Below are positions 1 to 8,153 of a stretch of DNA of 64,000 nt, one piece after another. The DNA lies in contig CAYWJR010000003.1 of NCBI GenBank assembly GCA_964458615.1, positions 1-64,000 of the forward strand, read 5' to 3'. The DNA comes from SHNJ01 sp964458615. GTDB lineage: Bacteria; Pseudomonadota; Alphaproteobacteria; SHNJ01. Every line of letters begins with the position of its first letter. Within the stretch, counting starts at the first letter, position 1. The position numbers and the translations under genes are program-made. Under the pieces are notes generated by a model. That model had not been told where the DNA came from. It searched no databases and was given only the letters and a program-made list of their open reading frames with translations.

Positions 1-126
1 GGTTTTGTCGCACGGAAAATCGATCACGGCATTATTTTGGAATCGCGCAAAAAAAGCGACGCAAAGAAAAAATCCAAACAAACCAAAACCGAAATAAATT
101 CGCCGTTTGCGGTATTGAAAAACTAA
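1..126 (+). CDS. C-terminal end of an unidentified protein (cut by window start)
   Basis: An open frame enters from the left edge and runs to a TAA, giving 41 residues that end in a lysine-rich stretch and the tail FAVLKN. No domain can be recognised in so short a piece. In other alphaproteobacteria the genes before fdxA and carD are often a helicase and an S4 RNA-binding protein, so one of these is possible, but nothing in the residues confirms it. The stop codon overlaps the stop of the converging gene on the other strand. Confidence 0.35.
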   Translation, partial: GFVARKIDHGIILESRKKSDAKKKSKQTKTEINSPFAVLKN

Positions 127-404
127 GCCCGCCCGCGTTGCCGGCTGGTCATAGCCTGGGATGTGATAGGATTGAATTGGGATACAGATTTGGTTTTAGC
201 CGGTTTTTGCGGTTCAGCCACGCGGGACGGTGTTGGTTGCGTGTCGGATTTAGAAGAAAACGCAGATCCAAACCCCACAACAACGCCAATAATTGCGAAA
301 ACTACAGCAGATGTGACCAGGGCTTCGCGCATAATATTTGGTTCGCGCACGGCGCCACGACCGAATGTTGGATTTCCTAAACTGACTGTTGGGTGTACTT
401 TCAT
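123..404 (-). CDS. Small single-pass membrane protein, unknown function
   Basis: This 93-residue protein is not recognised. The start beginning MKVHPTVSLG is preferred over a more upstream ATG because a good ribosome binding site (AGAGGAAG) lies about eight bases before it. One hydrophobic segment (about residues 26-46, ALVTSAVVFAIIGVVVGFGS) should span the membrane. A polar tail rich in Pro, Lys and Gln follows, so the likely layout is a short N-terminal domain, one helix and a disordered C-terminus. It converges on and slightly overlaps the gene at the left edge. It could be a false ORF, but the ribosome binding site and transmembrane segment argue for a real small protein. Confidence 0.5.
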   Translation of the reverse strand: MKVHPTVSLGNPTFGRGAVREPNIMREALVTSAVVFAIIGVVVGFGSAFSSKSDTQPTPSRVAEPQKPAKTKSVSQFNPITSQAMTSRQRGRA

Positions 405-514
405 AATTGGCTTCCTCTCTTGTTCATAAAATTGTTTTTTCATCGAAACTATGCAATTTAACTGCGTGACGGTCAATTAAATTTGCCGAAAATACCGCGA
501 TGCAAAAACGAATT

Positions 515-562
515 TTCCGTTGGTATTTCCGTTGGTATTTCCGTGGGTATTCTCGTGGGCTT
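515..562. repeat. 12-bp tandem repeat, about four units
   Basis: Four consecutive 12-base units lie between the small membrane gene and fdxA: TTCCGTTGGTAT twice exactly, then TTCCGTGGGTAT, then a diverged TCTCGTGGGCTT. They end about 10 bases before a TTGACT that could be the -35 element of fdxA. No coding frame explains them. Confidence 0.7.
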
Positions 563-639
563 TCGATGGGATTGACTCGGGTAAAAGATAACGCTAACTA
601 ATCATTTCAAACCAATTAAAAAATATTTTTGGAATCATA

Positions 640-972
640 ATGACCTACGCCGTCACCGAAGCCTGCATCAGATGCAAATACATGGATTGTATCGAAGTTT
701 GCCCTGTCGATTGTTTTTACGTCGGCGATAACATGCTGGTGATTCATCCCGACCAATGTATCGATTGCGGCGTGTGCGAGCCGGAATGCCCGGCCGAAGC
801 GATCATACCGGATACAAAAGACGGTGCGGAAAAATGGGTCGAATTGAACCGGGAATATGCCGATAAATGGCCGAACATCACCCGCAAGGGCACGCCGCCC
901 GCCGATGCCGATGAATGGAAAGATAAACCCGATAAAATGCAGTTTTTTAACGCCGATCCCGGCAAACCATAG
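640..972 (+). CDS. fdxA: Seven-iron ferredoxin FdxA
   Basis: FdxA is a small cytosolic electron carrier holding one [3Fe-4S] and one [4Fe-4S] cluster. The cluster ligands are visible in the first half: Cys9, Cys12, Cys17, Cys21 and then Cys40, Cys43, Cys46, Cys50 in the pattern CIDCGVCEPECP. The length of 110 residues and the C-terminal extension with KWPNITRKG match the alphaproteobacterial FdxA family. It stands directly before carD, an association seen widely in this class. The redox partner is not evident here. Confidence in the family is very high. Confidence 0.96.
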   Translation: MTYAVTEACIRCKYMDCIEVCPVDCFYVGDNMLVIHPDQCIDCGVCEPECPAEAIIPDTKDGAEKWVELNREYADKWPNITRKGTPPADADEWKDKPDKMQFFNADPGKP

Positions 973-1019
973 GGATTGCGGGACTATCCCCCGGTTTATT
1001 GGATCATTCTAAATACACA

Positions 1020-1048
1020 TTGAAATTCACCGATTTTTCTGGTATACA
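1020..1048 (+). promoter_or_regulatory. Predicted sigma-70 type promoter of carD
   Basis: TTGAAA and TATACA are separated by 17 bases in the fdxA-carD gap. Transcription would start about 60 bases before the carD start codon. Confidence 0.5.
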
Positions 1049-1116
1049 TTACTTGCTCGCAACGGAATGCGCGCAATAATATTCTATATGAATATGAAAG
1101 GTTGGAATTAAAGATC

Positions 1117-1902
1117 ATGCCTAAAGCAAAATCTACAAAAAAAGCAACTATAGCAAAGAAAAAAACTTCTTCTGCTAAGAAAGTTACCGCTCCGGCGGCT
1201 GGTATTAAAAAGAATACCCCCAAAATTTCTGTGACCAAAACGGTCATGAATAAAACAGCAATTAAAAAGCCGAGCAACACGAACACCGCGCCCGCAACGG
1301 CCATTAAAACCGCCAAACCCGGCACCGCGCCGATGGCTGGCATTAAAATGATCGATACAAAATCGATCATGGCGAAATCCAAATTAAAGGCTGCGGAAAC
1401 CGCGAAAATGGCGGAACCGAATTTTGCCGCCAACGATTTCGTGGTTTATCCAACCCATGGCGTCGGTTTGGTAAAAGGCGTTGAAATTCAAGAAATCGCC
1501 GGACACAAATTGAAATTGTTCGTTATTGAAATCGAAGGCGCCAAGATGACCATCAAAGTGCCGGTGAACAAGGCGAATAACGTTGGTTTGCGCCGTTTGT
1601 CGTCGCGCAAGGAAATGGGCGTCGCTTTGGAAAAATTGAAAATCAAAGCCCGTGTCCGCCGCACCATGTGGTCGCGCCGCGCTGCGGAATATGAAACAAA
1701 AATCAATTCCGGCGATCCGATTCAAATCGCCGAAGTCGTGCGCGAATTGTACCGCAGTTCGACCCAGCCGGATCAATCGTATTCGGAACGCCAAATTTAT
1801 CAAAACGCCCTGGAACGCCTGTCGCGCGAAGTCGCCGCAGTCGATCGCATTAATGAAATCCAAGCGGTTGAGAAAATCGAAAACATCATGAAAGCTGCCT
1901 AG
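1117..1902 (+). CDS. carD: CarD/CdnL-family transcription regulator with a long basic N-terminal tail
   Basis: CarD-family proteins bind the RNA polymerase beta subunit and stabilise the open complex, mainly at growth-related promoters. From about residue 98 the protein shows the CarD/TRCF polymerase-interaction domain (NDFVVYPTHGVGLVKGVE, then a strand-rich stretch), followed by a helical C-terminal domain with the conserved arginines RVRRTMWSRRAAEYE. The ATG at MPKAKS is chosen; an in-frame TTG lies 15 bases upstream. The first ~95 residues are nearly all Lys, Ala, Thr and Ser, like a histone H1 tail, which is longer than in typical CarD proteins of about 170 residues. It is flanked by its own predicted promoter and a strong terminator. 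Confidence 0.93.
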   Translation: MPKAKSTKKATIAKKKTSSAKKVTAPAAGIKKNTPKISVTKTVMNKTAIKKPSNTNTAPATAIKTAKPGTAPMAGIKMIDTKSIMAKSKLKAAETAKMAEPNFAANDFVVYPTHGVGLVKGVEIQEIAGHKLKLFVIEIEGAKMTIKVPVNKANNVGLRRLSSRKEMGVALEKLKIKARVRRTMWSRRAAEYETKINSGDPIQIAEVVRELYRSSTQPDQSYSERQIYQNALERLSREVAAVDRINEIQAVEKIENIMKAA

Positions 1903-1926
1903 TTTTTATATGATGTGTCTCTGACA

Positions 1927-1965
1927 AGGGGGGTTAGCCTTATGGTTAACCCCCTAAGTTTTTGA
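1927..1965 (+). terminator. Rho-independent terminator of carD
   Basis: A stem of about 12 pairs (GGGGGTTAGCC with GGTTAACCCCC, loop TTAT, one G-T pair) is followed by a T-run. It separates carD from the sigma factor gene. Confidence 0.85.
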
Positions 1966-2033
1966 TATGTAATAAATAATTATACCCCCTTGATATCCAC
2001 AAGTCTGGTGCTTATGTCTTTTGTTGAGTAATG

Positions 2034-2062
2034 TAGTCAACAATTGATCGACAACTTATAAT
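2034..2062 (+). promoter_or_regulatory. Predicted promoter of the RpoH-like sigma gene
   Basis: A perfect TATAAT has a weaker TAGTCA 17 bases upstream. A TGTTGA...TCAACA inverted repeat overlaps the -35 region and could be an operator. Confidence 0.4.
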
Positions 2063-2102
2063 CAAACCAGCACCATAATCGCAATCTCAATGGAGAAGGA
2101 AC

Positions 2103-2984
2103 ATGGGTAGCCCGTATATCAATAAATCCAACGATGCCGACCGGCAATTTATTCGCACATCGATGCGGATCGGATTGTTGAGCAAGGAAGAGGAATTAAA
2201 ACTGGCGACTGCCTGGCAAAAAAAACGCGACCAGGTCAGTTTGCACAAATTGGTCAGCGCCTATATGCGGCTTGTGGTTGCGGTTGCGCATAAATTCAAA
2301 ATTTATGGCTTGCCGATCAGCGATTTGATTCAAGAAGGCAATGTCGGATTGATGCAAGCGGCGATGCGGTTCGACGTCGCGCGCAATGTCCGGTTTTCAA
2401 CCTATGCGTCGTGGTGGATCCGCGCGCAAATCCAGGATTATATTTTGCGCAACTGGTCGATTGTGCGTACCGGCACGACGGCCGCGCACAAATCGTTGTT
2501 TTTCAATTTCAACCGTTTGCGCGCCCGTATCGATGGGACGGCATCGCGCGGTTTGAACGATGGCGACCGTAGCCGTATAGCGCGGGAATTGGGCGTCGCC
2601 GACAGCGATGTGCGCCATATGGAACAACGTCTTTCCGGCGGCGATTATTCTTTGTCTTATCAAATTGGCGAAGATTCCGAATCCACCGCGCAGGATTTTT
2701 TGGCCGATACGCGCCCGACGCCGGAACAATATGTGACATCCAAACACGACAGCATCACGCGGTCGCATTGGTTGAACGATGCGTTGGCGTCGTTGACCGA
2801 ACGCGAACGTTTTATCATCACCCGCCGCCGGTTGCAGGATGATGGCGACACGCTGGAGGTTTTGGGCGAAAAAATGGGCGTCAGCAAGGAACGTGTCCGT
2901 CAAATCGAAACGCGCGCGATGCAAAAATTGGAAAATCATCTGCGCAAATCGGTTCCATCGCCGCAAGATTTATTCGGCGACTAG
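2103..2984 (+). CDS. RpoH-like alternative sigma factor (sigma-32 family paralogue)
   Basis: This 293-residue sigma-70 family protein has region 2 (DLIQEGNVGLMQAAMRFD, then FSTYASWWIRAQIQDY) and a C-terminal region 4 helix-turn-helix (TLEVLGEKMGVSKERVRQIE). The RpoH box between regions 2 and 3 reads AHKSLFFNFNRLR, related to but diverged from the canonical QKRLFFNLR kept in the second paralogue at 39770-40678. That suggests a specialised RpoH2-type role, perhaps oxidative or stationary-phase stress; this is inference. The ribosome binding site GGAGAAGGAAC lies just before the ATG. The 3' end overlaps the converging nuclease gene by 15 bases. Confidence 0.88.
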   Translation: MGSPYINKSNDADRQFIRTSMRIGLLSKEEELKLATAWQKKRDQVSLHKLVSAYMRLVVAVAHKFKIYGLPISDLIQEGNVGLMQAAMRFDVARNVRFSTYASWWIRAQIQDYILRNWSIVRTGTTAAHKSLFFNFNRLRARIDGTASRGLNDGDRSRIARELGVADSDVRHMEQRLSGGDYSLSYQIGEDSESTAQDFLADTRPTPEQYVTSKHDSITRSHWLNDALASLTERERFIITRRRLQDDGDTLEVLGEKMGVSKERVRQIETRAMQKLENHLRKSVPSPQDLFGD

Positions 2985-3893
2985 ATCGTCTTCGTCGCTT
3001 TCAACAGGCGCCATATCTTCGGGTTTGGCGTCTTGTTTTTCCGCCTTCTTGGCGCGTTTTTTGCGTTTTGGGGCATCCGGCGGTTTTGCGCCCGGCGCAT
3101 AAGATAACAATTCCAATTGCTGTGCGTGCGACAATTCAATGCTGGGTCCGTTTTTCGATTCCACCCAGCCGCGAACCCGCACCACCGCGCCGGTCAATTC
3201 CTTCGGCTTTATTTTATCCGCAGTAAATGCGGCGCGCGCCGAAATCGGTATCACGGCGGTGAAATCGTCGCGCCAATTATCGCCGAAATTCAAATATATG
3301 GTTTTTTTAACCTCTGCCACCTCGCGCACGCGGCCTTCGACCAATTGATACGTATCGATGAATTTTTTATCTAAAACCGATTGCGGATTTTGAATCGCGT
3401 AATAAGGATGATTCCATATGCCGCGTTTTTGCGTCCGTGCCGCCGATTCCAATTTCAATAATTCCGCCGTCATGGATTTGTTATCCGGGAAACTGTAAAC
3501 CCTGGCCATGCCGGATGAAATCATTTCCGCTTGCACCCATTTGCCGCCGGGTAAAAAAAGATGCGCCAGAATCCGGCCATGACGGTCTTGGTGCGTGCCG
3601 TCATATTTCAATTGTAAAATCTGTGCGCCGATCAAATTTTGCAAAAAAGATTTGGCGTCTTGCGACATCGGCCAATCGGTCATATGGGCGCGGCCCAATG
3701 ATAATTTTGGCGCCTGAATCCCAACCAGCCGTATTTGCCGCCCATCCGGCAGCCGGACGGTATCGCCGTCGATGACCGATTCGATAGGGGTGGATTCGCC
3801 GTCCGTTAACATTTGACCGCTCGCCGCGATTGCGCCAGTTGGCGCGGAAAATATCAATAAACACAATAATAGCGGTAAAAATATCTGTGACAT
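2970..3893 (-). CDS. Secreted thermonuclease-family protein (SNase-like domain)
   Basis: The protein begins with a signal peptide (MSQIFLPLLLCLLIFSAPTGAIA) and should act in the periplasm or outside the cell. An SNase-like OB fold follows, with the signature VIDGDTVRLPDGRQIRLVGI near residues 40-60 and a later GMARVY element. Residues 160-250 hold a second beta-rich region with LNFGDNWRDDF, commonly seen in alphaproteobacterial SNase proteins. The last 40 residues are Lys-rich then acidic. Likely activity is calcium-dependent cleavage of nucleic acid, but substrate is inferred from family only. Confidence 0.85.
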   Translation of the reverse strand: MSQIFLPLLLCLLIFSAPTGAIAASGQMLTDGESTPIESVIDGDTVRLPDGRQIRLVGIQAPKLSLGRAHMTDWPMSQDAKSFLQNLIGAQILQLKYDGTHQDRHGRILAHLFLPGGKWVQAEMISSGMARVYSFPDNKSMTAELLKLESAARTQKRGIWNHPYYAIQNPQSVLDKKFIDTYQLVEGRVREVAEVKKTIYLNFGDNWRDDFTAVIPISARAAFTADKIKPKELTGAVVRVRGWVESKNGPSIELSHAQQLELLSYAPGAKPPDAPKRKKRAKKAEKQDAKPEDMAPVESDEDDLVAE

Positions 3894-4050
3894 AGGCCGA
3901 TATTAACGAATTTCGGTGTTATGTCCAGGCCGCGTTCGGGTGCATTGCGGAATGAAATATCTGCTGCGCCCGATGCAAAACCTTGCGAAATCAGGATTCA
4001 AAATGCTATAGATACAATCGTCTTTAATTCCCAGTCAGAAAGTTTTTCGA

Positions 4051-4563
4051 ATGCGTTTTGTAATTGCGATTGCAGTTTTTTTAATTTGCCCGTTGGTTTT
4101 TGCGAATCATGCCGTTGCCGCAGACGGTAAAAAAACCGGCACCCCGGATTTGATCAGTTTTGCCGTTGGCCAATATGATGTATTCGACAACGAAGAAGCG
4201 GCGGAATTCGTTTTGGAATACCGCGCGAAATCATGGAATTGGAATACATTGTCCCCATTGGCGGGCGTAATGGCGACAACCGACGGCGCGGTTTATGGAT
4301 TCGGTGGGATCGGATTCGATTGGGCGATCGACAATAAATGGATTATCAATCCGAATTTCGCCGTGGGCGCGTACCATAATGGCGCAGGCAAGGATTTGGG
4401 GCATGGGTTGGAATTCCGGTCGGGTTTGGAATTGAATTATGTGACCGACGATTTGTCGCGTTTGGGCGTGGCATTCAATCATATTTCCAACGCCAGTTTG
4501 GGCGATGAAAATCCAGGCACGGAATCGTTGTTGTTTACGTATTCGATTCCTGTCGGCTGGTAA
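4051..4563 (+). CDS. pagL: Lipid A 3-O-deacylase, PagL-type outer-membrane acyloxyacyl hydrolase
   Basis: A signal peptide (to about AVA at residue 24) precedes a small beta-barrel of alternating hydrophobic strands ending in an aromatic residue (PVGW), as outer-membrane proteins do. Near the C-terminus the segment FNHISNASLG then NPGTES supplies His144, Ser146 and Glu158. The spacing (His, +2 Ser, +14 Glu) is that of the PagL catalytic triad. PagL removes the 3-position acyl chain from lipid A. The length of 170 residues is normal for the family. It is monocistronic, followed by a strong terminator. Confidence 0.87.
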   Translation: MRFVIAIAVFLICPLVFANHAVAADGKKTGTPDLISFAVGQYDVFDNEEAAEFVLEYRAKSWNWNTLSPLAGVMATTDGAVYGFGGIGFDWAIDNKWIINPNFAVGAYHNGAGKDLGHGLEFRSGLELNYVTDDLSRLGVAFNHISNASLGDENPGTESLLFTYSIPVGW

Positions 4564-4585
4564 AAGAATATAAACGGATGGAATG

Positions 4586-4615
4586 AAAAAAACCGCCCAG
4601 TGGGCGGTTTTTTGT
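4586..4615 (+). terminator. Rho-independent terminator after pagL
   Basis: AACCGCCCA / TGGGCGGTT hairpin flanked by A-run and T-run; it can also stop transcription arriving from the minus-strand tRNA side. Confidence 0.85.
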
Positions 4616-4636
4616 TTCAAGATTATTTGAAAAAAA

Positions 4637-4713
4637 TGGCGTCCCCGAGATGATTCGAACATCCGACACCCGGTTTAGGAAACCGGTGCTCTATCCAGCT
4701 GAGCTACGGGGAC
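4637..4713 (-). tRNA. tRNA-Arg (anticodon CCT)
   Basis: Read on the minus strand the sequence folds as a complete cloverleaf: acceptor GTCCCCG paired with CGGGGAC, D-arm AGCTCAGCTGG, anticodon stem CCGGT/ACCGG with loop TTCCTAA, T-arm with GTTCGAATC, and an encoded CCA end. The anticodon CCT (at 4677-4679) reads AGG arginine codons. No integrase or attachment-site duplication is seen near it. Confidence 0.95.
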
Positions 4714-4791
4714 AATAAAATTATTTTATCATTTGGCACTTAATTTTCAATTTTTATAAAATGGGTTGTAAATCAAATGCTTTATAAAGAT

Positions 4792-4829
4792 AAAAAACCC
4801 GGCGAATTACTTCGCCGGGTTTTTTTTGT
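4792..4829 (-). terminator. Bidirectional rho-independent terminator
   Basis: ACCCGGCGAA and TTCGCCGGGT pair around TTAC, with A-run and T-run flanks. It lies just downstream of the small minus-strand gene ending at 4846. Confidence 0.85.
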
Positions 4830-4845
4830 TCGAATGAATTTTAAA

Positions 4846-5055
4846 TCAGGCCACTGATTTTTTCGATCCGCTCTTTTTTTCAAACTTTGTCAAACGGTCG
4901 ATTAAATCCTGCGCGTACCCGGCGCCATACCGCATTTCCAGGAATTTATACAACTCCAGATTGCTGTGATCGTTGCCGATTGGGTCGGTGGATACGGGAT
5001 CGGTGTTGGAATTGGCCGGCGGGGTTTTTGTGCTGTGGGATTGTTTTGGTATCAT
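4846..5055 (-). CDS. Small soluble protein of unknown function
   Basis: The start at MIPKQSHS (69 residues) is preferred because CGGAG lies six bases before it. The N-terminal half is polar and probably disordered (Pro, Thr, Asn, Asp), and the C-terminal half forms one amphipathic helix (LELYKFLEMRYGAGYAQDLI) followed by a basic tail. I do not recognise the family. The gene has its own strong terminator, which supports it being real. Confidence 0.5.
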   Translation of the reverse strand: MIPKQSHSTKTPPANSNTDPVSTDPIGNDHSNLELYKFLEMRYGAGYAQDLIDRLTKFEKKSGSKKSVA

Positions 5056-5176
5056 AATGGCTCCGTAACTAATCATATTTTGTTGATTTTTTGTCTTAAC
5101 TATTGTTAACAAACTAACGCGGAATGGTTAACGAACGGTTAAGATGGGTTTAAAACCAACTTATGGAGCAAAAAAA

Positions 5177-6081
5177 TTATGACGTGGAATGTTCCTTGTG
5201 GGTAACTGGCTGGCTGATTGCGAAAATTGCCGATACAACCATAAATACGCCAATATATTGCATCAAAGTCAGACTTTCGGATAACAGCCATACCGCGCCA
5301 AGGATCGATACAACCGGTTCCAGCTTCATTACCAAACTGACACGCAGGGCGGATATGCTTTTGATAGCGACAAAGAACGAAATTTGACCCACCAGCGATA
5401 ATATTAAAGATGTTGCGATCAATGCCCATCCCGATGCGTCATCGGCAGCGGGCAGGGCGATGCCGTGCGATAACGACAATCCCGCAAATGCCAATGTTGG
5501 AATCAAACTGAGTTGTACGGTAAAAACATACGCATCGCGGTCGGCGATTACCTTGTTGCTTAGATAAAGGTAACTGGCGATCAATATGCTTGCGCCAAAT
5601 GCCATGGCGCCGCCAGCGATATTGAAATCGCTGTGAATCATTCGGTCTGGATTTATCACCAACGCCAATCCAACAAGAGCGGTTGCCAGCGACAAAAGAA
5701 ACACCCGCGTCAATTTTGTTTTGTCGAAATAAAAATGCAGCGCTGCCAAAATCAATGGGTAAAGAAAAACCAGCATGGTGACGGATGCAATATCCAAATA
5801 TTCAATCGAGCTGTAATGCAGCCAGCTGAATAAAAGGAAAATAACGCTGATTGCCGCAACCGGCGCGTAATTTTTAACGCCCGACCATAATTGTTTGCCC
5901 ATTAAATACAGCACAAAGCCGACGCCAAAACATTGCGCCATGCGGTTGGCCGCCATATAGGAATAAACATCCATGCCATGGCATAAACGGCCTTGGCGAT
6001 CGGAACCTGGATGCCGAAACAAAACGCGGACACAACCGCCAATGCGCATCCGATCCAAAATTCTTTTTTTTGTTGGGACAT
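5177..6081 (-). pseudogene. EamA-family (DMT) transporter, frameshifted
   Basis: Two overlapping frames together make one EamA-type drug/metabolite transporter with about ten transmembrane helices. The true start is MSQQKKEFWIGCALA, whose ATG overlaps the TAA of the upstream gene (TAATG). That frame runs to IAKAVYA, and the continuation HGMDVYSYMAANR lies in the next frame. The break is at the GCCATGGC around 5976-5982, and one missing base would explain it. The rest of the gene is intact and shows the internal duplication typical of EamA, so this is either a recent mutation or a base-calling error. The substrate cannot be told. Confidence 0.82.
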
Positions 6082-8153
6082 TATCGTCCTTCCCTGCGCC
6101 AAGCCATCAGCAATAACAAAATCCCCAAAAGCAAATATACAATCGATGGCATTAACGGCGTTTGTTTAATGCCGCTAATGGTGTAATTGTTATTTTTTCT
6201 AACGCCAATCCAATTCCGGCCGGACATGGAACGGTTGGCGTCGACATGCCGTATTCCGGGCTGGCCGTCTTCGGCGATCCAACGGATCGATCCGTTGCTG
6301 GCATCGGCCAACGGCGATAATTTTTCTTTGCTGGATGCCAAATCGGAGTATTCCAACGGATTTAATCCGCCAACTCCGGCCATGATCGATTGGCGGCCAT
6401 TGCTGATTCTGTAAATTCCTGTTTTGGCGACCTGGATTTTTGCGCGTGAAAATCCGGGCATTTCTTCGGTCAGCGAGATGGTTTCGATTTCGCCGCCCGG
6501 TTTGGTCACGGTGACCGAATTGTTGCTTTGCGCCAGGCTCCGTTGAGTTATTGTGACAGTACGGCCTTGGACTTCGGCGCGCAAATCGTCTTCTTCCAAT
6601 TGGGGTTCTTTCATCAACCAATGCGACAGGCGGCGCAACAGTTCGGAATGCGGTCCGCCGCCTTGATGTCCGCGCGCCCAAAGCCAGATTTGATCGGAAA
6701 ATAATTGCGCCACGCGTCCTTGGCCAATTCGGTCCAGAATCAATAATGGCCGTTCATCCGCGCCGGACATCAATATATTGCCATGCCGGACTTTGGAATC
6801 GATTTGCCGCAACCATGGCCCCCATTTGCTTGGTTTTCCGGGTTTTCCCGCGCCCGGCAAATCCGATGTCACCGGATGGCGCGCGCCGTCGGATGTCAGT
6901 GCCGGAACAAATTCCGATTCGATAATTTTCTGGGTTGGAATTGCGGGCAGAATATTGCCGACTGGGGTGTCGAATAAACTTAAGGATGCGTCCGGCAACG
7001 GGCCTTCGGCATCCAATACCGCGCCGCCTTTTTCCACGAATTCGACGATATGATTCATGTATTCGTTCGGCAAAACGCTTAGGCGGCGGTAACGGTCGAA
7101 AATAATCAGGTTGAAATCGTATAATTTTTCTTCGAACAATTCTTTGGTGGGAAAGGCGATCAACGACAATTCTTCGGTTGGAATGGAATCTTGTTTTTCA
7201 GGCGGACGCAAAATGGTGAAATGCACCAAATCCACCGACGGGTCGGATTTTAGAAAATTTCTCCATACCCTGGTGCCGGGGTGCGGATCGCCGGAAATCA
7301 ACAAAACCCGCAACCGGTCACGCACGCCGTTTACGGTCAGCACGGCATGGTTGTTTTCATCCGACAATTCGGCCGCGCCTTTTGGAATGGACAGCTCGAA
7401 AATATTCGCGCCGGCGTGGCGGATATTGACGGGAATTTCCACGTCTTGTCCAACCGGGATCGATTGGGTTTGAACCTTGTCGGCGTCGGTGCGCAAGGAA
7501 ATGTCGACATTTCCGCCTTCGTCGGTGCCGTCTTCGACATGCACGGTAATGGTTTGGTTCTGGCCGACGATGCCGAATCCGGGGCTGCGCACGATTTTCA
7601 GCCTGCGGTCGCGTTCGCCCGGCGCGCCGGTCAATAATATTTGAAACGGCGCTTGGCCAATATCCGCCAATGACACCGGCACGTCATGCACTTGCCCGTC
7701 GGTGATTAAAATAACCGCCCCGATATGCGATTTTGGAATATCGCCGCTGCCGCGAGAAATCGCGGAAAACAACATCGTGCCGCCCGCATCGTCCGGGTTG
7801 TCGCCCACGGCGATGGTGCGGAAATTTATGTTTTCCATACCGGCCAGTTCGGATTCGATTGCGCGCCGCGCGGCATCCGTTTGCGCGGATCTTTGATTAA
7901 TTTGATTGCTGGTGGATTCGTCGATCACGACCAAAACGGTGTCGGGTTTTATTTCACGTATTTCTTCGACCAGCGATGGATTGCACAGCATCAATAAAAA
8001 CAAAGCCAAGGCGGATATGCGCCAAGGCCAGCCGCGGGCGCGTTTCGATATGGCGTATACCGCCAGCGCAGCGGCGATAACGGCCAATACCACAATCGCC
8101 CAAAATGGCAGGGATGGGAAAAAACGGATGAATAATTCGGGATTGTTATTCAT
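6081..8153 (-). CDS. Membrane-anchored vWA-like / glutamine amidotransferase-like protein of the MoxR-DUF58 cluster
   Basis: The 690-residue protein begins with two transmembrane helices (about residues 15-60). A periplasmic-looking region follows with a von Willebrand A-like start (DTVLVVIDEST, later AVILITDGQVHD), then a middle portion resembling class I amidotransferase-like folds (FNLIIFDRYRRL... GGAVLDAEGP). One helix at the extreme C-terminus (MPSIVYLLLGILLLLMAW) closes it. Such proteins are encoded with MoxR, DUF58 and DUF4159 genes across alphaproteobacteria; their biochemical role is not established. Its start overlaps the upstream gene by eight bases and its stop overlaps the EamA start, so the operon is translationally coupled. 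Confidence 0.75.
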   Translation of the reverse strand: MNNNPELFIRFFPSLPFWAIVVLAVIAAALAVYAISKRARGWPWRISALALFLLMLCNPSLVEEIREIKPDTVLVVIDESTSNQINQRSAQTDAARRAIESELAGMENINFRTIAVGDNPDDAGGTMLFSAISRGSGDIPKSHIGAVILITDGQVHDVPVSLADIGQAPFQILLTGAPGERDRRLKIVRSPGFGIVGQNQTITVHVEDGTDEGGNVDISLRTDADKVQTQSIPVGQDVEIPVNIRHAGANIFELSIPKGAAELSDENNHAVLTVNGVRDRLRVLLISGDPHPGTRVWRNFLKSDPSVDLVHFTILRPPEKQDSIPTEELSLIAFPTKELFEEKLYDFNLIIFDRYRRLSVLPNEYMNHIVEFVEKGGAVLDAEGPLPDASLSLFDTPVGNILPAIPTQKIIESEFVPALTSDGARHPVTSDLPGAGKPGKPSKWGPWLRQIDSKVRHGNILMSGADERPLLILDRIGQGRVAQLFSDQIWLWARGHQGGGPHSELLRRLSHWLMKEPQLEEDDLRAEVQGRTVTITQRSLAQSNNSVTVTKPGGEIETISLTEEMPGFSRAKIQVAKTGIYRISNGRQSIMAGVGGLNPLEYSDLASSKEKLSPLADASNGSIRWIAEDGQPGIRHVDANRSMSGRNWIGVRKNNNYTISGIKQTPLMPSIVYLLLGILLLLMAWRREGR

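Noticed and set aside
3117..3374. Frames antisense to the nuclease and many other long frames opposite real genes
   Set aside because: They have no ribosome binding sites, no recognisable domains, and lie fully opposite genes with clear families.
4637..4713. tRNA-Arg as attachment site of an integrated element
   Set aside because: No integrase gene and no repeat of the tRNA 3' end were seen on either side.
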